This document shows positions 1 through 5,964 of a DNA stretch of 6,259 bases, piece after piece. The translations under genes were made by a program, and so were the position numbers. The stretch is taken from positions 1 through 6,259 of the forward strand of contig JAKATE010000114.1 of the NCBI GenBank assembly GCA_021828085.1, written 5' to 3'. Below the pieces are notes generated by a model. It was not told the DNA's origin. It saw only the letters and a list, made by a program, of their open reading frames with translations, and made no database searches. This DNA comes from Thermoplasmata archaeon. Lineage in GTDB: Archaea > Thermoplasmatota > Thermoplasmata > Lutacidiplasmatales > UBA184. Within the stretch, counting starts at the first letter, position 1; every line of letters begins with the position of its first letter.

Positions 1-1371
1 AACGACTCCGCCGGTCGCCAGTCCACCACCTGGACCTTCCGGAACGGGACCTGGAGCTCGCTCAACCTGACCTACGCCCCCACCCCGCGGCAGGACGTGG
101 ATCTCGCATACGTCTCGAGCCTCCGGGCGGTGGTCATGGTCTACGGCCGGCCCACCGATTCGCTCCGCGGAAGCGACCTCAACGAGACGTGGACCTACTC
201 CAGCGGGGCCTGGAAGAACCTGACCGACCCCACGGCGGGAGCGTTCCCCTCGACCTTGCCGGGGATGGAGGGGGCCCTTGCGGACGACCCCGTCGATGGC
301 TTCGCCGTCCTGACGGACCCCGGCTGTCGGGGTGCGGCGACGTACTGCGGAGAGACCTACGGGTTCCCGGCCTGGCCCGTGCAGGTCGTGGTCACCGCCG
401 GGCACGGAGTTCTCGCGGTCAACGTACCTCCCCGTCTGGGCGGCTCCCAGAGCGGGGGAGTGTTCGGGTCCGGAGCGACCGGATGGTTCTTCGAGGGCTG
501 GACCCTCCCGCTCTCCGCCCAACCCGCGCCCGGCTGGGCGCTGGGGCAGATCACGGCCACGGGAGCTGCCTCCTTGGGAGCGGGTGGAGTGACGGTCGGC
601 GGGAGCGCCTCGCTCGAGGTGGCGTTCTCCCCCTACCCCATCGTCCAGTTCCTCGTTCGGCCCGGCAGTTGTGGTCCGATCACTTTCGATGGCACGCTCG
701 AAGCCTCGAACGGGTACGACATGAACCCCTGGGTCCCGGGGGCCTACACCGCCGGGATCGGCGCGTGCCGTGCGCACATCTTTGCCGGCTGGTCCGGTGC
801 GAACGGGGTGAGCGTCTCCCCGATCGCGAGCAGTCCAACGACGGTCACGGTCTCGGCCAACGGGACCCTGCTGGCCATCTTCGAGGACTTCCCCCTGGTC
901 ACGATCGTGATCGTGCCCGCGTCCTGCGGACCGGTCACCTTCAACGGGACTCCCATCGATACGCAGCCTCCCTACAGCCCGTCCCCGAGCGTGGCGGTTC
1001 CCGTCGGCACCTACCCCGCGACGGTGTCGCTCTGCGCCGGGCGCAGTTTCCTGGGCTGGTCGGTCTCCGGTGGGTTGGTGCTGGAGTCGGTGAGCGGGCT
1101 GAACGCCACGGTCTCGGTCTCGGGGAACGGGACGCTCTCCGCCAGCTTCTCCGCTCTTCCCCCTCCACCCATCACGGGCCCGCCGACGTGGCCGTTCATC
1201 CTCCTGCTTGTCGTGGGCGTGGTCACCCTCCTTCTCTTGGCCGCAGCGACCGTCCTCCTTCGACGTCGACGAAGGCAGATGGTGAAGGGCCCTCCGCCGA
1301 GACCTGAGGACCCGCCCTTCGAGGGACCTGCCGAGGTCCCTCCTCCATCCCCCGAGGTCCAGCTCTGGTGA
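1..1371 (+). CDS. Surface-anchored protein with Kelch-like segments, three ~82-residue beta repeats and C-terminal membrane helix (5' end missing)
   Basis: The frame is open from base 1, so the true start lies upstream; a GTG at 97 is internal to a Kelch-like stretch and is not a credible start. Visible are 456 residues. Residues ~10-65 carry Kelch/galactose-oxidase-like motifs (TWTFRNGTW, then ETWTYSSGAW), the second degenerate. Three tandem beta-rich repeats follow at about 127-209, 214-294 and 301-383. Each has an FxGW core (W167, W264, W353) and ends in a strand of the form VTVSxNGTLxAxF. Repeats 2 and 3 hold matching cysteine pairs (C224/C256, C309/C345), which suggests disulfides outside the cell. 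A hydrophobic helix spans ~397-420, followed by five arginines (421-425) and a Pro/Glu-rich tail of ~30 residues. This topology places the repeats outside and the tail in the cytoplasm. Several NxT sequons fit a glycosylated surface protein. The repeats resemble bacterial/archaeal surface repeat domains in general; ligand and role are unknown. Confidence 0.85.
   Translation, partial: NDSAGRQSTTWTFRNGTWSSLNLTYAPTPRQDVDLAYVSSLRAVVMVYGRPTDSLRGSDLNETWTYSSGAWKNLTDPTAGAFPSTLPGMEGALADDPVDGFAVLTDPGCRGAATYCGETYGFPAWPVQVVVTAGHGVLAVNVPPRLGGSQSGGVFGSGATGWFFEGWTLPLSAQPAPGWALGQITATGAASLGAGGVTVGGSASLEVAFSPYPIVQFLVRPGSCGPITFDGTLEASNGYDMNPWVPGAYTAGIGACRAHIFAGWSGANGVSVSPIASSPTTVTVSANGTLLAIFEDFPLVTIVIVPASCGPVTFNGTPIDTQPPYSPSPSVAVPVGTYPATVSLCAGRSFLGWSVSGGLVLESVSGLNATVSVSGNGTLSASFSALPPPPITGPPTWPFILLLVVGVVTLLLLAAATVLLRRRRRQMVKGPPPRPEDPPFEGPAEVPPPSPEVQLW
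1321..1342 (+). repeat. Perfect 9-bp inverted repeat at the 3' end of the surface-protein gene
   Basis: GAGGGACCT (1321-1329) and AGGTCCCTC (1334-1342) are exact reverse complements around a GCCG loop. The hairpin lies inside the last ~50 bases of the coding region, in the part encoding the Pro/Glu-rich tail. No T-run follows it, so it does not look like a bacterial terminator or a typical archaeal U-tract terminator. It could protect the mRNA 3' end or mark processing, or be a chance result of GC-rich codon use. Confidence 0.45.
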
Positions 1372-1444
1372 GGTGAGGGGGCGCTCTGTCGAGGAGCCCC
1401 TGGTTGAGAGAGGGAGAGCGTGGAGAAGGGGTCCGCGACCGAGC

Positions 1445-2359
1445 TCAGGCTGGGGGCAGGATGTCGACGACCGTGATCTCGAAGATCAAGGTGTTGCCGG
1501 TGACCTCGGTGTTGAAGTCGAGGGTGTAGGTGCCCGCCGTGGGGTTCACGTTCGTGAGGTAGAACTGACCGCCACCCTGCTGCCAGTCCACGCCCTGGAC
1601 CTGTCCCACGTCGAGCGGGACGAGGTCGTTGACGAAGGTGATCAAGCCCGTCGGGCTCACCGTGTTGCTGACCCCGGTCACGACGTCCGTCCATCCCAGG
1701 GGGCTGATGTGCTCCCCCACGTTCGGAGTGTACTCGAGAACCACGGCGGTGGAGTTCACGGAAAGGATCGTGTCGTTCCAGCCCCAGTGCGGGTCGAGGA
1801 ACGTCTCGAGGGGCTGCGCGGGGATCCCCGAGTAGGTGGAGGCGAACTGCGCTGGGGTGTAGGTGTAGAGCATCGGGACGGTCTGCTTCATCGGGAAGGT
1901 CATGATCTTCGCGGGATCGGCGAAGCCGTATCCCTGGCCGGGGGGGATGACCGTGGTGATCGTCTGGTTCCCGGGGAGGCCCACCATCGCGGTCCAGAAC
2001 CCGGTGATGAGGCTGGTGTAGGAGCCGAACGTCTGCGGGCCCACGTGGGCCTTGAGCGGAGTGTACCCGCTCGCGCCTCGGAAGCCGAAGCTCATCGCCT
2101 TCGGCCAGCTGGCGTTGTCGCGTGCGACGGAGAGCAGCGACGTGTCGAAGACCTTCCCCTTGTCGATGCCGCTGCCGAAGATCCCGACATAGTTCACCGT
2201 GACGTTGTCCCCCTCCGACACGATCAGGACGCTGGGCGCCGGCTTGGGCTTGAGCACCGTCTGGGTGATCGCGTAGTATCCGCCTCCGGCGGAGGCTACG
2301 AGGATGACGGCGAGTACGATGAACCCCAACCAGGGGAATTTCTCAGGTCTTTCGGCCAT
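1445..2359 (-). CDS. Membrane-anchored long-type FKBP peptidyl-prolyl cis-trans isomerase
   Basis: The 304-residue protein has an N-terminal membrane helix (~10-30) and no cleavage site I can defend, so the enzyme probably sits tethered on the outer face, helping secreted proteins fold by isomerising Xaa-Pro bonds. The FKBP fold is split. The first part spans ~48-146, with GDNVTVNY (Y57), the KVFDTS motif (F71, D72), ITGFWTAMVGL (118-128) and IPPGQGYG (138-145). A large insert-in-flap-like region covers ~147-278, and the last strands (DFNTEVTGNTLIFEITVVDI, ~281-300) close the domain as in SlyD and the long archaeal FKBPs. About 25 extra residues (~75-100) follow the FDTS motif, unlike short FKBPs. 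ATG at 2359 is the only available start, because an in-frame stop precedes it with no GTG or TTG between. No Shine-Dalgarno is seen. It is convergent with the surface-protein gene and has its own TATA element. Family assignment is firm; substrates are unknown. Confidence 0.9.
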   Translation of the reverse strand: MAERPEKFPWLGFIVLAVILVASAGGGYYAITQTVLKPKPAPSVLIVSEGDNVTVNYVGIFGSGIDKGKVFDTSLLSVARDNASWPKAMSFGFRGASGYTPLKAHVGPQTFGSYTSLITGFWTAMVGLPGNQTITTVIPPGQGYGFADPAKIMTFPMKQTVPMLYTYTPAQFASTYSGIPAQPLETFLDPHWGWNDTILSVNSTAVVLEYTPNVGEHISPLGWTDVVTGVSNTVSPTGLITFVNDLVPLDVGQVQGVDWQQGGGQFYLTNVNPTAGTYTLDFNTEVTGNTLIFEITVVDILPPA

Positions 2360-2461
2360 GTACGCAGTGTGTAGTGCCCTGGGTCAGAACGTCGCAGGTC
2401 TCTTCACCAGATCGGCGAGACAGGTGCTCATCATCCCCGAGGCCGCGCAAACAGAAGGGGG

Positions 2462-2469
2462 TATAAATA
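2462..2469 (-). promoter_or_regulatory. TATA box of the FKBP gene
   Basis: TATAAATA on the + strand (TATTTATA on the coding strand) stands out as the only A/T-only octamer of this kind in a very GC-rich intergenic region. On the minus strand it would place transcription start near 2438, giving a leader of roughly 80 bases before the ATG at 2359. The element is nearly symmetric (GTATAAATAC), so orientation cannot be fixed by the core alone. A purine-rich BRE is not obvious on either side. Confidence 0.6.
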
Positions 2470-2486
2470 CTACGAATCGAGGCGCC

Positions 2487-2513
2487 GAGGCCGGAGGGCC
2501 TCATCCGTGAGGC
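2487..2513 (-). promoter_or_regulatory. Two overlapping, mutually exclusive short hairpins over the ATPase stop codon
   Basis: GAGGCC (2487-2492) pairs with GGCCTC (2497-2502) around a 4-base loop, and GCCTCA (2498-2503) pairs with TGAGGC (2508-2513) around another 4-base loop. The two stems share bases 2498-2502, so only one can form at a time, and both involve the stop codon of the ATPase gene (2501-2503). The TATTTATA sequence lies ~20 bases further downstream on the minus strand. This could be part of a transcript end, but there is no long U-run, and six-base GC-rich stems arise easily by chance here. Confidence 0.3.
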
Positions 2514-5113
2514 AGGGGAGGCCGTCTTCCACCTTCCCCGCCCGTCCCACCCAGGATCCGCGAGGCCTCGGCTTCCGCGCTCTCCGCGGCCTGTACGCCC
2601 CCGTGCCGCCGCTCCCAGCGTGCGATCGAACGGAGCGCACCGGCCTGTCCCTCGGGACCGGAGAAACGTCGCGCGGACTCGAGCGAACGCTCCAGAGCTT
2701 CTCGGGCCCCTGGGCGGCCCGCGAGCTCCAGGAGCTCTCCCTCCACCCGGAAGAGACAGGGGCGAACGTGGGGCTGGAGCTTCTCCGACGCCTTCCGTAC
2801 GGTCTCAAGCTCCCGGAGCCCGACCTCGGGGGCACCGGCGCATCCCACGGCCCACGCGTGGAGGAGCTGGGATTCGAGGAGCTCCTCATCGAAGTCCCCG
2901 TCGCGCGCGCCTTTCTGGGCGTCCTCGAGGGCAAGGAGCGCGTCGGCCCAGCGGCCCTCGAAAGCATCCAGCCACGCCCACTTCAGGGCGCATCCCTGGA
3001 CCACTCGAGGGTAGCCAAAGCGGCCGCCCACCAGCTCGGCCTCCGCGAGCGCCGCTCGGGCCTCCTCCAGCTTCCCCTGGTGGACCAGGACCTCGGCGAG
3101 GTTGTTCTTCGCGATGCCGTACCCCTCCATTGCGCCCAGCTCGAGAAGACGGGTGCTGGCCTCCTCGTAGGCCCGCGACGCGGCCCGCAGGTTCCCCTCC
3201 ATCAGCGAGAGGGTCCCTTCGAAGACGAGGCTCGTGGCCAACAGCGCAGGAGCCTCGGTGCGCAGGGTCAAGGCCCTCAGCTCCTCCAGGAACTCCCGAG
3301 CGGCCGGCAGGCGGCCGAGCATCAGCTGGGCCCACCCGACCTCGTACAGCGTGCGGCCCTTCTCCCAGGCGGAACTGAGGTCCCCCCACAACGCGAGCGA
3401 CTCGATCCCCGCCGCGATGGACTCCGGCCACCGCAGCCTCGCCCCGAGCACCTCGCATCGAACGAAGGCCAGCTGGGCCGGTCGCACCCCTCGACGGTCG
3501 CTCGGGACGGTCTCGAGCTCGCGGGAGAGCACGTCGAGCTTGCGCTCCGCCTGGGTCAGGTCGAAGGAGACCAGCACGTGGACCTGCCGCCAGCCCACCT
3601 CCCAATGCATCTCTTCGGACGGGTAGGCCCTCTCGAGCTCCTCGAGCACCGCCAGAGTCTCACGACGCAGACGGCGCACGAGCAGCCCGTCCACGAGCCC
3701 GAGGGCCTCTCGGGGGAGTTCTCCGCGTCGGTCCCCCACGAGGGCGAGCAGGTCGAAGTACCACCGGAAGTACGTTTCGGCGGCCGCCGTCGCTTCGCTG
3801 CGGAGCGCGCGATCGATGGCCTCCCGGACGTGCGCAAGACCCTCGAGGGGCTCCTGTGCGTCGTGGAAGAGGCGGGCGATGGTCTCCACCTCCTCGGGGC
3901 GGTTCGCGCTCCACCACCCCGCCAGCTTCCGCGAAGTGGTCCGCAGGTCCGAATTCGAGGCATCCCGTAGGACCACTTCCCAGACCAGGTCGTGCGAGAA
4001 CTCCCAGGCCTCCTCGCTAGCGTCGCCTGCCCCCGCGGCCCCCACGACCCCCGTCGCGTCCGCGTCCCCGCAGGGGCGAACGAGACCCAGGCGTTCCAGG
4101 TCTCGGCAGGTCGCGCGGACGTCCCGCAGGGTCCTGGAGAGGACCCCGACCAGCGGGGGCAGGTCGAAGGGTCCGCCGATCAGGGCCGCGGTCTGGAGCA
4201 GCAGCAGGTCCGCGGGAAGAACATGGTCCAGACGTGAGAGGACGAGGCGACGCAGCGTCGGGGGGAGGGGGAACCTGCCCCATCCGCCCCCGATGGGGCT
4301 CCCACCCTCGACGAACGGTACCGGGGAGAGCCGCAGCTTCCCCCCCTCCACCAGGAGCTGATGCTGGTCCTTGAGCAACGTCACGATCTCCCTCAGGAAG
4401 AGCGGGTTGCCGCCGGTGCGGGCGACAAGCCCCTCCACGAGCTCGTCGCCTTCCGGGCCGGAGAGTTCCCCTCCCGCCGCATCCTCGATGACCCCACGGC
4501 ATGCCGGCCCGTCCAGTCCCTCCAGCGGGAGCCTGCGGATCGTCCCCTCGTCGCTCAGGAGCTCCAGGGTCCGTTCCCAGAGAGGTCCTCCTTCCGGACC
4601 GTCCTCGACGGTGCGGTCCGCGAGGGTGCCGACCATGATCCCGCGCAGCCCACCGAACGCCCGGGAGAAGAGCTGGAAGGCGATGACCGACTCGGGGTCC
4701 GCACGGTGCGCATCGTCGAGGAGGAGGGCGACCGGTCGCTCTGAGGTCGCTCGGATGAGCGCGCGGATGTGCGAGAGGATAGTTAGCGCGGGGGGCGTAG
4801 GGCTGCGAGGGCCGTGGGGTCGATCCCCGCCGCCGTCCACGAGATCGTCGAGCGCCTTGGCGAGGGGTGCGAGCGGAGGGGCCGTCCGGTCGGGGAAACC
4901 GCACCGCAGCACACGGAAGCCGGCTCCGGCGGCCTCCTTGGCGATCCAGTCGAGGACGAACGACTTGCCCATCCCGGGCGGACCTGTCAGGAGCCAGGTC
5001 GATCCGCGTCCCTCCCGGGCGCGGCCGATCGCCTCGGAGAGCTGACGGGAGGCCTCCGGACGGCCGGGGCAGGCCTCCGGACCTCGCGGACCGCCCGCCG
5101 CAAGGGCTTCCAC
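2501..5113 (-). CDS. AAA_16/STAND-type ATPase with TPR-like helical tail
   Basis: This 870-residue protein resembles the ATPase core of MalT/LuxR-family (LAL) and adenylate-cyclase-linked signalling NTPases. A GRPEASRQL segment (17-25) corresponds to the GRExE lead-in of AAA_16 domains. Walker A is GPPGMGKS (44-51), and Walker B is LLLDDAH (130-136, D133/D134). Next come VGTLADRT (161-168), TGGNPLFLREIV (233-244), a winged-helix-like region from LPPTLRRLVLSRLD (283) onward, and FSHDLVWEVVL (372-382), all in family order. From ~396 to ~850 the protein is helical with TPR-like units, clearest at ~587-616, 627-659, 665-695, 707-736 and 787-816; these usually bind a ligand or partner. No DNA-binding, cyclase, kinase or nuclease domain is seen at either end. 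The reading frame stays open up to 5845, but that part overlaps the RPA-associated gene and reads as shadow (Arg/Pro/Gly-rich). GTG at 5113 is the first start codon after that gene's stop and lies 16 residues before the domain. It lacks a Shine-Dalgarno. Role unknown; probably a regulated signalling switch. Confidence 0.82.
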   Translation of the reverse strand: MEALAAGGPRGPEACPGRPEASRQLSEAIGRAREGRGSTWLLTGPPGMGKSFVLDWIAKEAAGAGFRVLRCGFPDRTAPPLAPLAKALDDLVDGGGDRPHGPRSPTPPALTILSHIRALIRATSERPVALLLDDAHRADPESVIAFQLFSRAFGGLRGIMVGTLADRTVEDGPEGGPLWERTLELLSDEGTIRRLPLEGLDGPACRGVIEDAAGGELSGPEGDELVEGLVARTGGNPLFLREIVTLLKDQHQLLVEGGKLRLSPVPFVEGGSPIGGGWGRFPLPPTLRRLVLSRLDHVLPADLLLLQTAALIGGPFDLPPLVGVLSRTLRDVRATCRDLERLGLVRPCGDADATGVVGAAGAGDASEEAWEFSHDLVWEVVLRDASNSDLRTTSRKLAGWWSANRPEEVETIARLFHDAQEPLEGLAHVREAIDRALRSEATAAAETYFRWYFDLLALVGDRRGELPREALGLVDGLLVRRLRRETLAVLEELERAYPSEEMHWEVGWRQVHVLVSFDLTQAERKLDVLSRELETVPSDRRGVRPAQLAFVRCEVLGARLRWPESIAAGIESLALWGDLSSAWEKGRTLYEVGWAQLMLGRLPAAREFLEELRALTLRTEAPALLATSLVFEGTLSLMEGNLRAASRAYEEASTRLLELGAMEGYGIAKNNLAEVLVHQGKLEEARAALAEAELVGGRFGYPRVVQGCALKWAWLDAFEGRWADALLALEDAQKGARDGDFDEELLESQLLHAWAVGCAGAPEVGLRELETVRKASEKLQPHVRPCLFRVEGELLELAGRPGAREALERSLESARRFSGPEGQAGALRSIARWERRHGGVQAAESAEAEASRILGGTGGEGGRRPPLPHG

Positions 5114-5138
5114 GGACGACCGAGACGGGGCAGAGGGG

Positions 5139-5146
5139 GATAGCTT
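5139..5146 (-). promoter_or_regulatory. Possible weak TATA-like element for a leaderless ATPase transcript
   Basis: On the minus strand the bases AAGCTATC are the most A/T-rich stretch of the leader and are centred about 29 bases before the GTG at 5113. That is the spacing expected if transcription starts at or next to the start codon, as in leaderless archaeal mRNAs, and it would fit the missing Shine-Dalgarno. The match to the TATA consensus is poor, so this is only a candidate. Confidence 0.2.
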
Positions 5147-5178
5147 CGCCGGTGACCCCCGTAAGGGGATCGCCGGCG
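5147..5178 (-). promoter_or_regulatory. Strong 14-bp hairpin between the RPA-associated gene and the ATPase gene
   Basis: The arms 5147-5160 (CGCCGGTGACCCCC on +) and 5165-5178 (GGGGATCGCCGGCG on +) pair over 14 positions with one mismatch and one G-T wobble, around a 4-base loop (GTAA on +, TTAC on -). It begins 49 bases after the stop of the upstream gene and ends 33 bases before the GTG of the ATPase gene. In minus-strand RNA it could shield the 3' end of the RPA operon, slow transcription into the ATPase gene, or act as a protein-binding site in its leader. No U-run follows, so it is not a textbook terminator. Confidence 0.5.
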
Positions 5179-5226
5179 CTCCCTCTCGGGCCCCCGGTCC
5201 ACGTCGGAGCGGGTCGGATCTTCCCC

Positions 5227-5964
5227 CTACGAGGCGGTGGACGACACGACGGTCCGCAAGGCCGTCAGGACCGGAGCTCGAAACCTCTCGGGGTCCGGGG
5301 CCGGGTAGCGCCCCCGGATCGCGACCGCCGAGGCCACGAGCCGGCGCGGGAATCCCGGGACGGGGCGCGCGGGGTCGAGGGCCGCGCCCTCGGAGGAGCG
5401 CGACGCAAGCTCCACGGAGAGGGCGATGCGCCGAAGCGTCTCGCGGGCGGTCTCCACCACCCAGGCCTGCTCCTCCAGCGGACCGACGGGGGCGATGACC
5501 TCCGCGCGAACGGAGACGACCGGGACCCCTTCCCGCCCGACAAAGAGGTGAGGCTTGCCGACCACGACCGCCCGCACCGGCGCCTTCGCCTGCGCGAGGA
5601 ACGCGGCCGCACGGGGGTGGTAGGAGCCGGCCGTAACGGAGACCCCGCCCGTGGGGTCGCTGAGGCGGCTGCGCCAGAGAGGGATGGGCCCTTCTCCCAC
5701 GCGCTCGAACTGGCCGAGGGAACCGACCATCAGCAGTCGGCCCACCCGGGCTCCCAACGGGGTCAGGACATGGGTCGTCGCCTTCTCTCCTTCCCCCCGT
5801 TCTTGCAGGGAGGCCGAGGTGAGCTCGTGGGCGAAGATCCGCCATGCGACCTCCCGGGGACGAGTCGGCCGACCGTCGCCCGGGCGCCCTCCGTCGGACC
5901 GTGTCTCAGGAGCCCCTCCCGCAGGCGCGCTCGGGCCTCCCGCGGAGGGCTGCATCGACGTCAT
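5227..5964 (-). CDS. rpap: RPA-associated protein (COG3390-type)
   Basis: The 245-residue protein matches the pattern of the archaeal proteins encoded next to RPA, which bind it and help it act on single-stranded DNA in replication and repair. After a low-complexity Gly/Pro/Ser-rich start (1-34) come REVAWRIFAHEL (37-48), VLTPLGARVGRLLMVGSL (66-83), RLSDPTGGVSVTAGSYHP (100-117) and the AAAFL that ends at 123. The haloarchaeal RPA-associated proteins show the same order: REVARRVF, then LLPTGxRxNRVFVVGTL, then RVVDPTGTF with AGQYQPEAAAFL, part of an OB fold. A further strand pair follows at ~133-157. ATG at 5964 overlaps the RPA stop as ATGA, and a GGAGGA (5976-5971) lies 6 bases upstream, which fixes the start and implies coupled translation. 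Family recognition comes from memory of these motifs. Confidence 0.85.
   Translation of the reverse strand: MTSMQPSAGGPSAPAGGAPETRSDGGRPGDGRPTRPREVAWRIFAHELTSASLQERGEGEKATTHVLTPLGARVGRLLMVGSLGQFERVGEGPIPLWRSRLSDPTGGVSVTAGSYHPRAAAFLAQAKAPVRAVVVGKPHLFVGREGVPVVSVRAEVIAPVGPLEEQAWVVETARETLRRIALSVELASRSSEGAALDPARPVPGFPRRLVASAVAIRGRYPAPDPERFRAPVLTALRTVVSSTAS

Noticed and set aside
189..1307. Second + strand frame inside the surface-protein gene
   Set aside because: It is an Arg-rich shadow of the real frame, which carries the membrane helix and the repeats.
1372..1444. Terminator between the convergent genes
   Set aside because: There is only a C/T-rich stretch on the minus strand and a weak, bulged stem; no U-tract or clean hairpin in the gap itself.
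1373..2374. + strand open frame (333 codons) opposite the FKBP gene
   Set aside because: It is rich in Arg/Gly/Val/Asp without motifs and is explained as the mirror of the FKBP coding sequence.
2304..2510. 68-codon + strand frame with GGAGG at 2291-2295, eight bases before its ATG
   Set aside because: The Shine-Dalgarno-like bases come from glycine/serine codons of the FKBP gene on the other strand; the frame runs through the FKBP promoter, and the product has no recognisable features. It would need RNA or peptide evidence.
2507..3970. Long + strand open frame (487 codons) opposite the ATPase gene
   Set aside because: It has no recognisable domain and has the usual look of an antisense frame in GC-rich DNA; the opposite strand has clear TPR-like coding.
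4987..5202. Minus-strand frame starting with GTG at 5202, as an alternative or frameshifted start of the ATPase
   Set aside because: The product is Arg/Pro-rich without motifs, has no ribosome site, and the ATPase domain is complete without it.
5114..5845. N-terminal extension of the ATPase reading frame (about 244 residues)
   Set aside because: The extension is Arg/Pro/Gly-rich without motifs, overlaps the well-supported RPA-associated gene in another frame, and no start codon lies between that gene's stop and GTG 5113.
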